Shown: positions 1-5,158, numbered from the stretch's first letter. The stretch: DNA of 5,811 bases from an uncultured Eubacteriales bacterium (GCA_902782795.1 CACZOT010000177.1:1-5811); one strand, 5' to 3'. Made by a program: numbers and translations. Notes: a model not told the origin generated them from the letters alone.

Positions 1-321
1 CAGCTCCTTCTCGAGCGTCTGGTAAAGCGTCTTCTCGCCCGCGAGCAGGCGGCTGCCGCTGGCGCTGGTGCCGTATTTGTCGATGGCTTCCTTGGCGGCC
101 GCGCTGACTTCCGCCCGGCCGGACATGCCCACGTAGTTGTAGGAACCGAAATTGAGAACGCGCTCGCCCGCCATGAGCGAGGTATCGGTCAGAGGGGAAT
201 CGTGGCAGACGAAATAGGGGTCGTCCTGGCCCACGGCCGCCTCCTTCTCCTTCCAGCGTTCCAGGAACGCCTGGTATTCCGGCGCGTCTTCGAAGCGGGT
301 GATCGGCTTGATGGAATCCAT
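1..321 (-). CDS. PLP-dependent alpha-oxoamine synthase, N-terminal part (cut by window edge)
   Basis: The first 107 residues of a PLP enzyme of the alpha-oxoamine synthase family (BioF, glycine C-acetyltransferase, serine palmitoyltransferase), which condense an amino acid with an acyl thioester and release CO2. The recognisable family signature is NFGSYNYVG (residues 57-65) followed by KYGTSASGSRLLAGE (82-96), then the start of the Leu/Glu-rich helix (YQTLEKEL). About 56 residues precede the signature, somewhat more than in BioF. The PLP-binding lysine lies beyond the window, so activity cannot be judged. The ATG at 319-321 follows an AGGAGA ribosome binding site (329-334, 7 nt gap). The gene lies 134 bp downstream of the Gfo/Idh gene on the same strand but has its own promoter at 404-432. 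The family is clear; the substrates (biotin precursor, aminoketone, sphingoid-like lipid or polyketide-type product) are not. Confidence 0.85.
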   Translation of the reverse strand, partial: MDSIKPITRFEDAPEYQAFLERWKEKEAAVGQDDPYFVCHDSPLTDTSLMAGERVLNFGSYNYVGMSGRAEVSAAAKEAIDKYGTSASGSRLLAGEKTLYQTLEKEL

Positions 322-403
322 AGAATCATCTCCTCGGAATGTGTCCCTTTGTACGGGAGGAAAGGGGATACCGGCCGCTTTGGCGATCGGGTACGATGGG
401 GGT

Positions 404-432
404 ATTGTACCATACATTGTTTGCCGCGGCAA
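404..432 (-). promoter_or_regulatory. sigma-A promoter of the oxoamine synthase gene
   Basis: Read on the minus strand, -35 TTGCCG (427-432), a 17-nt spacer and -10 TACAAT (404-409) preceded by TGG, which makes an extended -10. Transcription would begin near 397, leaving a leader of about 75 nt. The -35 box lies inside the perfect 12-bp palindrome TTGCCGCGGCAA (421-432), and the -10 sits in a near-palindrome at 402-415, so a repressor could act here. No convincing terminator separates this promoter from the upstream Gfo/Idh gene, so some readthrough is possible. Confidence 0.6.
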
Positions 433-455
433 CGCGAATACGCGCGGCCGGCTTC

Positions 456-1475
456 CTAGGGCTCCAGGACGGAGTAATCGATCTTCTCGATGACGCCGCT
501 CTGGGAGGAACGGATCGCCGCCAGAGAGGCGCAGACGGTGCGCGCGCCCTCCCAGGCGTCGGTGGGGACGGGCGCGTCGGTGCGGACGCAGTCCACAAAC
601 GTCTGGATCTCCCCGACGGCGTTGTGGCTGCTGATGCTGACGGGGTAGAGCATCGGCACGGTGGCGCCGCAGGAGGAATCCACCTTGAACACCTGCATGC
701 TCGGGCTGGTGTTGTCGGTGATGATCGTGCCCTTGGAGCCGTAGAACGCGCTGCGCATGGTGTAGCTGCGCTTGCACCCCGTGGAGACGAAGATCTTGCC
801 GATCACGTCGTGCGGGAATTTCAGGATCGCGACCATGCAATCGTCGGTCGGGCTGATCGGGAGCATTTTCTTATTCGAGAACGCCGCCGCCTCGGTAGGG
901 TCTCCGGCGATCCAGCGCAGGAGATCGACGGCGTGGCACCCGCCCCCGAGGAACCCGTGGCGCAGGGGGTCGAGCCGCCAGCTGCCCGGCTGGAGGATGT
1001 GCTCGTAATCATGGGCGTACTCGCTCTCCACGTAAAACAGCTCGCCGATCTCGCCCGCGTCGATCAGCCTCTTGGCCGCGAGGAACCCCGGCGTAAAGCG
1101 GCAGATCTGCCCGACCATGAATTTCCCCGTGGACCGGCGGGCCGCGGCGATCATCGCGCGGCAATCCTCGATGGTCAGCGCCATGGGCTTTTCGCACAGG
1201 ACGTGCTTCCCCGCCTCCAGCGCCGCGACAGCGATCTGACGGTGCAATTGGTCCGGCACCACGATGACGACCGCGTCGACTTCCTCGCTGGCGAGAATTT
1301 CGCGGTAATCCCCGCAGGCGCGGATGTCCTTTCCGAGCTCGGCGGCCTGCGCGCGCCGGGCGGGGTCGATATCGCATACGGCTACGAGCCTCGCGTTGGG
1401 GTTGTTCCGGATGGCGGCGGCGTGCGCCAGGCCCATTCCGCTCAGGCCGATCACCGCGCAGCGGATCTCGTTCAC
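456..1475 (-). CDS. Gfo/Idh/MocA family NAD(P)-dependent oxidoreductase
   Basis: A 339-residue dehydrogenase of the family that includes glucose-fructose oxidoreductase and inositol 2-dehydrogenase; it would oxidise a sugar or polyol hydroxyl to a ketone, or reduce the reverse, in the cytoplasm. The N-terminal Rossmann fold shows VIGLSGMG (residues 8-15) and CDID with Asp35 at the end of the second strand, which favours NAD over NADP. The family EKP motif (VLCEKPMALT, Lys96-Pro97) and the substrate-domain motif GGGCHAVDLLRW (His181, Asp184) are present. The Asp normally four residues before the catalytic His is Gly177. The GTG start at 1473-1475 is chosen because AGGAGG (1484-1489) lies 8 nt upstream and homology begins there; the open frame extends much further upstream only because antisense stops are rare in this DNA. 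Divergent from the TIM barrel gene, with which it probably shares a pathway. The family is sure, the substrate unknown. Confidence 0.93.
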   Translation of the reverse strand: MNEIRCAVIGLSGMGLAHAAAIRNNPNARLVAVCDIDPARRAQAAELGKDIRACGDYREILASEEVDAVVIVVPDQLHRQIAVAALEAGKHVLCEKPMALTIEDCRAMIAAARRSTGKFMVGQICRFTPGFLAAKRLIDAGEIGELFYVESEYAHDYEHILQPGSWRLDPLRHGFLGGGCHAVDLLRWIAGDPTEAAAFSNKKMLPISPTDDCMVAILKFPHDVIGKIFVSTGCKRSYTMRSAFYGSKGTIITDNTSPSMQVFKVDSSCGATVPMLYPVSISSHNAVGEIQTFVDCVRTDAPVPTDAWEGARTVCASLAAIRSSQSGVIEKIDYSVLEP

Positions 1476-1483
1476 GTCCAATC

Positions 1484-1489
1484 CCTCCT
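1484..1489 (-). promoter_or_regulatory. ribosome binding site fixing a GTG start
   Basis: AGGAGG on the minus strand, 8 nt from the GTG at 1473-1475. An in-frame TTG two codons earlier is only 2 nt from the site and is too close to be used. The same AGGAGG with an 8-nt gap precedes the GNAT and DinB genes, which supports this start. Confidence 0.8.
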
Positions 1490-1499
1490 GTCGAAAACC

Positions 1500-1519
1500 T
1501 CCGGCCGCTTCCGGCCGCT
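1500..1519. repeat. perfect tandem 10-bp repeat in the Gfo/Idh leader
   Basis: TCCGGCCGCT occurs twice, head to tail, with exactly one helical turn between the copies. It lies in the first 25 nt or so of the predicted Gfo/Idh transcript. The 10-mer CCGGCCGCTT at 1501-1510 recurs once in the leader of the oxoamine synthase gene (371-380). Each unit holds the palindrome CGGCCG. An operator role is inferred; GC-rich words of this type also occur by chance elsewhere in the window. Confidence 0.5.
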
Positions 1520-1529
1520 CTTCGCGTCC

Positions 1530-1558
1530 ATTGTAGCCGTTTGTTTCTCTGAATGCAA
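1530..1558 (-). promoter_or_regulatory. sigma-A promoter of the Gfo/Idh gene
   Basis: On the minus strand, -35 TTGCAT (1553-1558, only the TTG matches the consensus), 17 nt, and -10 TACAAT (1530-1535, five of six). Predicted start near 1523 and a leader of about 48 nt. The weak -35 beside a good -10 is typical of a promoter that needs an activator. It stands back to back with the plus-strand promoter; the two -35 boxes are about 23 bp apart. Confidence 0.6.
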
Positions 1559-1581
1559 GCGCGGGAAGATGGGCGAATCGG

Positions 1582-1611
1582 TTGACAAGAGCGCCGGCTT
1601 GGTGGTACATT
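1582..1611 (+). promoter_or_regulatory. sigma-A promoter of the TIM barrel / mutarotase operon
   Basis: Consensus -35 TTGACA (1582-1587), an 18-nt spacer, and -10 TACATT (1606-1611) with an extended-10 TG at 1603-1604. Predicted start near 1618, which is the centre of the inverted repeat CGGGG-cgtct-CCCCG (1612-1626); a protein bound there would block initiation. The leader before the ATG at 1725 is about 107 nt and is rich in inverted repeats. Confidence 0.65.
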
Positions 1612-1713
1612 CGGGGCGTCTCCCCGGAAAGCTGCGAACGCAGCGGGACCATGGGAAAACAGAGAATTCTGCGGCGTCTGTTTTCCGCTTCCGACCGCCG
1701 GTGCCGCGCCGGC
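1612..1713 (+). repeat. four successive inverted repeats in the TIM barrel gene leader
   Basis: Perfect inverted repeats follow one another: CGGGG/CCCCG (1612-1626, 5-nt spacer); GCTGCG/CGCAGC (1631-1644, 2-nt spacer, so as RNA a 5-bp stem with a 4-nt loop); GGAAAACAGA/TCTGTTTTCC (1654-1663 and 1677-1686, 13-nt loop); and GCCGG/CCGGC (1697-1713, 7-nt loop). The last ends directly before the AGGTGAT ribosome binding site. The third has no T-tract after it, so it is not a terminator. Together they suggest a folded mRNA leader or a set of operators. I do not recognise a known riboswitch class. Confidence 0.5.
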
Positions 1714-1719
1714 AGGTGA
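1651..1719 (+). CDS. possible 22-residue leader peptide (uncertain)
   Basis: An ATG at 1651 opens a 22-codon frame rich in arginine (7 of 22; it begins MGKQRILRRLF) and ending in a TGA at 1717-1719 that lies inside the ribosome binding site of the TIM barrel gene. A ribosome finishing this peptide would stand on the next start, which fits translational coupling or a leader-peptide switch, and the frame covers the 10-bp hairpin at 1654-1686. The ribosome binding site before it (GCGGG, about 3 nt from the ATG) is poor. A frame of this length can easily occur by chance, so this is a candidate only. Confidence 0.2.
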   Translation: MGKQRILRRLFSASDRRCRAGR

Positions 1720-1724
1720 TACGC

Positions 1725-2648
1725 ATGAAACTGGTGACCACGACCAGCGATTTGGTGCCCTACGTTGAAAGCCGGAGCGTTGCCGCTCCGATCGAGGCCA
1801 TGGCGAAGACCGGCTTCCGCCATCTGGATATGTCGTTTTATTCCGTGATCTACAAGGGCTCGCCCTGGATCGCTCCCGGCGACGGCTGGAAGAAGGAGGT
1901 GGAGGACAGCCTCGAGGCGGCGGGCAGGTTCGGCTTCGATTTCTGCCAGGCGCACTCGCCCGACGGCGAGCATTTTCAGGAGGGTGAGGCCAGGGACGCG
2001 CTGATCCTGGCCACGAAGCGCACCATCGAGGCCTGCGCCATGCTGGGCGTGCCGCACACGGTCATCCATGCGGCGGGCTGCGGGCCTTCCGAGGCGGAGT
2101 TCCGCAGGCGCAACATCGCCTTCTACCGCCTGTTCGAGGAGGACGCGGAGAAGTTCGGCGTGGACCTGCTCACCGAGAACAGCGCCGAGGCCTGGAACCC
2201 CGAGTATTTCCTGCGCACAGGCAAGGAGACGCGCGCGTTCGTCGAGGAGGCGGGCATCCCCCGGCTGCACATCAACTGGGACACCGGCCACGGCAACGTG
2301 CAGGGCTGCGACCAGTATTCCGATATCCTCGCCATGGGGAGCGAGCTGCGCGCGCTGCACATCCAGGACAACGACGGCCGCGCCGACGCGCATCTGATGC
2401 CCCTGGCCGGAACGACGAATTTCGACGACGTGATTCGCGGGCTCATCGATTCCGGATACAGGGGAGACTTCACCTTCGAGGGCAGCAGCACGCTCCGGCG
2501 CGCGGGCGGCTGGCCCTGGTACCGCCGCAACGTCAAGCCCGGGGACAAGCTCTCCTGCCCGACGCTCGAATTCCAGCAAAGGCAGATCGCCCTCATGCAC
2601 GACGTGGGCGTGTGGATGCTGGAAAACTACGGCATCGAGGTGGAATAG
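1725..2648 (+). CDS. xylose isomerase-like TIM barrel sugar isomerase/epimerase
   Basis: A 307-residue protein of the AP-endonuclease-2 / xylose-isomerase-like TIM barrel superfamily, which holds tagatose and psicose 3-epimerases, IolE, IolI and keto-sugar epimerases. The four usual metal ligands can be placed: Glu151 (LLTEN), Asp186 in NWDTGHGN, His212 in ALHIQDNDG, and Glu252 in FTFEGSS. His189 and Arg219 lie where ketose 3-epimerases carry substrate-binding residues. A divalent-metal, proton-transfer isomerisation or epimerisation is therefore likely, in the cytoplasm. The ATG at 1725 follows AGGTGAT (1714-1720); an in-frame GTG at 1716 lies inside that site and is less likely. The frame is open far upstream, but that part is antisense to the Gfo/Idh gene. 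First gene of an operon with the mutarotase-like gene. The exact substrate cannot be named; C-glycoside deglycosidase alpha subunits share the fold, but the small beta subunit they need is not seen here. Confidence 0.88.
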   Translation: MKLVTTTSDLVPYVESRSVAAPIEAMAKTGFRHLDMSFYSVIYKGSPWIAPGDGWKKEVEDSLEAAGRFGFDFCQAHSPDGEHFQEGEARDALILATKRTIEACAMLGVPHTVIHAAGCGPSEAEFRRRNIAFYRLFEEDAEKFGVDLLTENSAEAWNPEYFLRTGKETRAFVEEAGIPRLHINWDTGHGNVQGCDQYSDILAMGSELRALHIQDNDGRADAHLMPLAGTTNFDDVIRGLIDSGYRGDFTFEGSSTLRRAGGWPWYRRNVKPGDKLSCPTLEFQQRQIALMHDVGVWMLENYGIEVE

Positions 2649-2713
2649 GGCCGCGGCGCGAAGCGAACGCCACGAAGGGACAGGAATCGTAGGGAAGGGA
2701 ACGGTGACGAGAT

Positions 2714-3508
2714 ATGCTGGAGATGCGCGCCGGGCGGTGGAGCGCGAAGGTGTTTCCGGATTTTGGGATGAATCTTGCGGATCTGCGCTTTGCGGGCAGG
2801 CCGATCCTGCGCGCGCCGATGGATCTCGACGTCCTGCGAAACGATCGGTATCTGTACGGCGTCCCGCTGCTGCTGCCCGCGAACCGCACCAAGGGCGGGG
2901 AGTTTCCCTTCCAGGGGAGGCGCTGCGCGCTCCCGCTCACGGAGCCGGAGCGCGGCAACAATCTGCACGGACAGATGACCGACGCGCCGTTTCGCGTGAC
3001 GGCGCGGGAAGAGGGGAAGGTCCGCGGAGAATACGGAAACCGGGGCGAGAGGTACCCCTTCGCCTTCGATCTGGCCATCGAGGACCGCCTCTCGGAGGAC
3101 GGGTGGGACCGCGCGGTCGAACTGACGGCCCTGGAGGATATGCCCTTCACCCTGGCTTTCCACGCGACGTTCGTCGAACCACGGGCGTTTCACGTCCCCG
3201 TAGGACGGCGCTTCCTTTGCGATCGGAATTATATCCCCACCGGGGAGACCGTCCCAGCCGAGCCCTTCGGCAAGGTGATCTCAGGGTTCTACGAGGCCGC
3301 GGGGCGCACGGCCCGGGTCGACGGCTTCGCCTTCACCGTCTCGGACGGGTTCAACCAGTGGGTCCTCTATAATGGAGACGGCGAACAGGGCTTTCTGTGC
3401 GTCGAACCGCAGTGCGGCGGTGTGAACGGCCTGAACACGGCCCTGCACAGGACCCTGCGCTCCGGCGAAACGGCCCGGTTTTCCCTGGCGATCCGCCGGG
3501 AAGAATGA
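2714..3508 (+). CDS. aldose 1-epimerase (galactose mutarotase-like) family protein
   Basis: A 264-residue beta-sandwich protein of the GalM/YeaD superfamily, which interconverts alpha and beta anomers of free or phosphorylated sugars. The key motifs are in order: GNNLHGQ (His85), AFHATF (His150, at the place of the acid in THNTYFNL-type motifs), and CVEPQCGGVNGLN (Glu231, at the place of the catalytic base). All three residues expected of an active mutarotase are kept. It is shorter than typical GalM (about 330-350 residues). The ATG at 2714 follows the purine-rich AGGGAAGGGA (2691-2700) at a long 13-nt distance; an ATG three codons later (2723) is an alternative. It lies 65 nt behind the TIM barrel gene and is followed by the terminator at 3535-3565, so the two form one operon. 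Some relatives bind sugars without catalysis, so a sugar-binding role remains possible. Confidence 0.85.
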   Translation: MLEMRAGRWSAKVFPDFGMNLADLRFAGRPILRAPMDLDVLRNDRYLYGVPLLLPANRTKGGEFPFQGRRCALPLTEPERGNNLHGQMTDAPFRVTAREEGKVRGEYGNRGERYPFAFDLAIEDRLSEDGWDRAVELTALEDMPFTLAFHATFVEPRAFHVPVGRRFLCDRNYIPTGETVPAEPFGKVISGFYEAAGRTARVDGFAFTVSDGFNQWVLYNGDGEQGFLCVEPQCGGVNGLNTALHRTLRSGETARFSLAIRREE

Positions 3509-3534
3509 TACGGCTCCGGCCGAAGCGTCTCGCG

Positions 3535-3565
3535 CAAGAAACCAGGCCGGTGGCCTGGTTTCTTG
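3535..3565. terminator. bidirectional Rho-independent terminator
   Basis: A perfect 14-bp inverted repeat, CAAGAAACCAGGCC and its complement, around a 3-nt loop (3549-3551). The outer part gives TTTCTTG on both strands, so the hairpin can stop transcription from the mutarotase gene on the left and from the GNAT gene on the right, which converge here. It starts 26 nt after the mutarotase stop and lies 67 nt from the GNAT stop. The rest of the 124-bp gap (3509-3632) shows nothing else. Confidence 0.85.
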
Positions 3566-3632
3566 TGTATTGGCGCGCGCGGAAAGGGCCGGACTTCCTG
3601 GAAAGGCGGTCTCGAGGGGCCGACAGCGCCCG

Positions 3633-4238
3633 TTATTCCGCGAGACCGATGAACCGCCGGTAGACGTCCGGCCGCATCCTGCCCTCCAGGACGCGCGCCG
3701 CCGCGTCGTATTCGTTCGGGACGCCGCTGAACACGGCCGTCTTCATGGGGACGAAGCCCAGGTCCATGTAGATGCCGACGGCCTTATAGCTCCAGGTCTG
3801 CGTGTCCAGCCAGACCTCGCGGCCGGGCGTAAGGCGGAAAAACGCGTCCATCATGGCCGCCGCCGCAATCCTGCCCAGCCCGCGGGACTGATACTCCGGC
3901 AGGCAGCTGAGCGCGTGCACCACGCCGATGGGCCGTCCCTCCAGCGCGTCGAACCAGGCAGTCGCCGTGGCCACGGGCAGATCGGGGGCCGTATCGATCA
4001 CATAGATCTGGCGGCGGCGCAGCTCGTCCTCCCGGGAAAGATAGTGCCGGAAACAGGCGAGCGCGGCCGCGCGGTCGGGAAACTCGCCCACGGCGGTCTG
4101 GATCGCCGCCCAGGCGTCCGCGTCGCCCGGCCGGTAAAAGCGGAGGGAAAATCCCTCCGGGAGCGCCGGGACGGGCACTGGCCGGCCGTTGCGGCTGCGC
4201 ATGATGATGGAATGGAACTCGACAGACATATCCAGCAC
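3633..4238 (-). CDS. GNAT family N-acetyltransferase
   Basis: A 201-residue acetyl-CoA-dependent acetyltransferase with a single GNAT domain. The fold starts at about residue 30 (GFSLRFYRPGDADAW). The acetyl-CoA pyrophosphate loop is PEYQSRGLG (114-122, the Q-x-x-G-x-G motif), preceded by the beta-4 strand GVVHALSCL; the C-terminal motif is SYKAVGIYMDLGF (150-162). The substrate is not readable. The GTG start at 4236-4238 is chosen because AGGAGG (4247-4252) lies 8 nt upstream; an ATG at 4229 is three codons later and 17 nt from that site. The longer open frame upstream runs into the DinB gene and is not used. It follows the DinB gene by 41 nt and is very probably its operon partner, a pairing that could reflect modification or detoxification of small thiols or amines, but this is a guess. 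Confidence 0.88.
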   Translation of the reverse strand: MLDMSVEFHSIIMRSRNGRPVPVPALPEGFSLRFYRPGDADAWAAIQTAVGEFPDRAAALACFRHYLSREDELRRRQIYVIDTAPDLPVATATAWFDALEGRPIGVVHALSCLPEYQSRGLGRIAAAAMMDAFFRLTPGREVWLDTQTWSYKAVGIYMDLGFVPMKTAVFSGVPNEYDAAARVLEGRMRPDVYRRFIGLAE

Positions 4239-4246
4239 AGGCGTAC

Positions 4247-4252
4247 CCTCCT
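4247..4252 (-). promoter_or_regulatory. ribosome binding site fixing a GTG start
   Basis: AGGAGG on the minus strand, 8 nt from the GTG at 4236-4238, the same spacing as for the Gfo/Idh and DinB genes. It supports the GTG over the ATG three codons downstream. Confidence 0.75.
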
Positions 4253-4279
4253 CGATTGTGTGCGCAGCGGGAAAACCGG

Positions 4280-4933
4280 TCACGCGAGCTTGTCCCGGAT
4301 GCGCAGACACGCCTCCGTATGCATGATCCAATGCCGCGAAAACGGCATCTGGATGAGCCCGCGAAAATCTTTCCCGCACCAGTAATCCACCAGCCAGCGG
4401 GCGTCTTCCGCCGAGCTGACGACGCCGAGCGCTTCCAGCTTCTCCCTCTGCGCCTCGCTCGGCTTGGTCTTGAGCCGCCCAAACGCGAGATGGCGCAGCG
4501 TCTCCTCGGTGCCGCGCCGGACCTCCAGGGCGTACTCGTACAGAGCGTCCGGATCCAGCTGCCGGGAGAACGCGGCGATCTCCTCACCGGCCAGCTCGTT
4601 GCCCGTCGTGGTCAGCGGGGAATGGATCCGCACCTGATGCCCTCCGGCGAAGAAGACCTGCTCCCGATCGGCGATCAGCGTGTTGGCGACGATATCCTCG
4701 ATCCGGAAAATATGCCAGATCGAATAGGCGATCGTCTTGCTGTGGTAGCCTTGCGCGCGAGGAAAGGGCATGGCGTGGAAGGCGTCCCGGGGCAGCTCCT
4801 CCCGCAGAGAGAGCAGGGCGCCCATCAGTTCGTCCCGCAGGCGGAACAGCGTTTCAAGGCCCTCGGGCCACGTCTCCCGACGGCGGATCTGCGCCTGCAT
4901 GGCCTTGTTCAGTTCAGACCAGGCTGGATTCAT
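4280..4933 (-). CDS. DinB-like four-helix protein
   Basis: A 217-residue protein that fits the DinB/YfiT-like metalloenzyme superfamily: a helical bundle with three histidines that bind a divalent metal. The helix IAYSIWHIFRIEDIVANTL (68-86, His74) is the recognisable part, and RHWIMHTEACLRIRDKL at the C-terminus gives the H-x3-H pair (His201, His205). Members include bacillithiol S-transferases and other thiol-dependent enzymes, and many of unknown function; the name is not the Pol IV DinB polymerase. The ATG at 4931-4933 has AGGAGG (4942-4947) 8 nt upstream; an in-frame ATG at 4957 has no such site. First gene of a two-gene operon with the GNAT gene, read from the promoter at 5021-5049. The insert at 88-165, which carries a His and Thr-rich stretch, is not assigned. 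Confidence 0.78.
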   Translation of the reverse strand: MNPAWSELNKAMQAQIRRRETWPEGLETLFRLRDELMGALLSLREELPRDAFHAMPFPRAQGYHSKTIAYSIWHIFRIEDIVANTLIADREQVFFAGGHQVRIHSPLTTTGNELAGEEIAAFSRQLDPDALYEYALEVRRGTEETLRHLAFGRLKTKPSEAQREKLEALGVVSSAEDARWLVDYWCGKDFRGLIQMPFSRHWIMHTEACLRIRDKLA

Positions 4934-4995
4934 GGCTCGTTCCTCCTCTGTATTCATTTCAGAAACATGCGCGCGAAGCGCAGGTTCATGAATAC

Positions 4996-5018
4996 TAACT
5001 GACGTTATGTAACTAACG
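4996..5018. promoter_or_regulatory. repeated GTTA/TAAC half-sites over the DinB start site (possible operator)
   Basis: Directly repeated TAACTGACG (4996-5004) and TAACTAACG (5010-5018), 14 bp apart, with the inverted pair CGTTA/TAACG (5003-5007 and 5014-5018) between them. The cluster is AT-richer than its surroundings and covers the expected transcription start near 5014, just downstream of the -10 box. That is the usual place for a repressor. No regulator gene is adjacent in the window. Confidence 0.5.
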
Positions 5019-5020
5019 CT

Positions 5021-5049
5021 ATTGTACGCCGGAAGAATTTCCTTGTCAA
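5021..5049 (-). promoter_or_regulatory. near-consensus sigma-A promoter of the DinB-GNAT operon
   Basis: On the minus strand, consensus -35 TTGACA (5044-5049), 17 nt, and -10 TACAAT (5021-5026, five of six). Start expected near 5014, leader about 80 nt. Such a strong promoter next to a half-site cluster suggests that it is normally held down by a repressor. Confidence 0.75.
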
Positions 5050-5085
5050 CAACGCGGGAGGGCCGCCTACAAAATGGAACGGCCA

Positions 5086-5114
5086 TTGACAGAGCCGCCC
5101 GACGCTGGTTTAAT
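5086..5114 (+). promoter_or_regulatory. near-consensus sigma-A promoter of the cupin-HAD operon
   Basis: Consensus -35 TTGACA (5086-5091), 17 nt, and -10 TTTAAT (5109-5114, five of six) with an extended-10 TG at 5106-5107. Start expected near 5121 and a leader of about 60 nt. It is divergent from the DinB promoter with 36 bp between the two -35 boxes. Confidence 0.75.
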
Positions 5115-5127
5115 GGACGTATCGGAA

Positions 5128-5158
5128 CGCGCCGCCCGGAGGCGAGGAGGACGGCGCG
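5128..5158 (+). repeat. 7-bp inverted repeat in the cupin leader
   Basis: CGCGCCG (5128-5134) and CGGCGCG (5152-5158) enclose a 17-nt loop that holds two ribosome-binding-site-like purine runs (GGAGG, GAGGAGG) which precede no start codon. The true site, GGGGAGG at 5167-5173, lies outside the stem. It may shape ribosome access; it may also be a by-product of GC-rich sequence. Confidence 0.35.

Noticed and set aside
1472..1536. A short minus-strand frame (about 19 codons) whose TGA overlaps the GTG start of the Gfo/Idh gene.
   Set aside because: Its ATG overlaps the end of the -10 box, so it would lie upstream of the predicted transcription start and could not be translated from that promoter.
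1654..1686. The 10-bp hairpin as a transcription terminator or attenuator.
   Set aside because: No T-tract follows it on either strand and the stem is AT-rich, so intrinsic termination is unlikely; kept only as a leader structure.
339..2648. A 769-codon plus-strand open frame running through the dehydrogenase gene and into the TIM barrel gene, and its mirror, a 714-codon minus-strand frame at 456-2600.
   Set aside because: The two frames share codon boundaries, so an antisense stop needs a sense TTA, CTA or TCA codon, which are rare in this GC-rich DNA. The recognisable domains start only at 1725 and 1475, each after a good ribosome binding site, and both promoters lie inside the extra open region.
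4280..4933. DinB gene as the SOS DNA polymerase IV.
   Set aside because: Length of 217 residues and the His-based helical motifs fit the DinB/YfiT-like fold; there are no polymerase motifs, and no LexA-type box was seen at its promoter.
3570..5002. Long plus-strand open frames opposite the GNAT and DinB genes.
   Set aside because: Same codon register and same cause as above; the translations are Arg/Gly/Pro-rich and match no family, while the minus-strand frames carry clear motifs.
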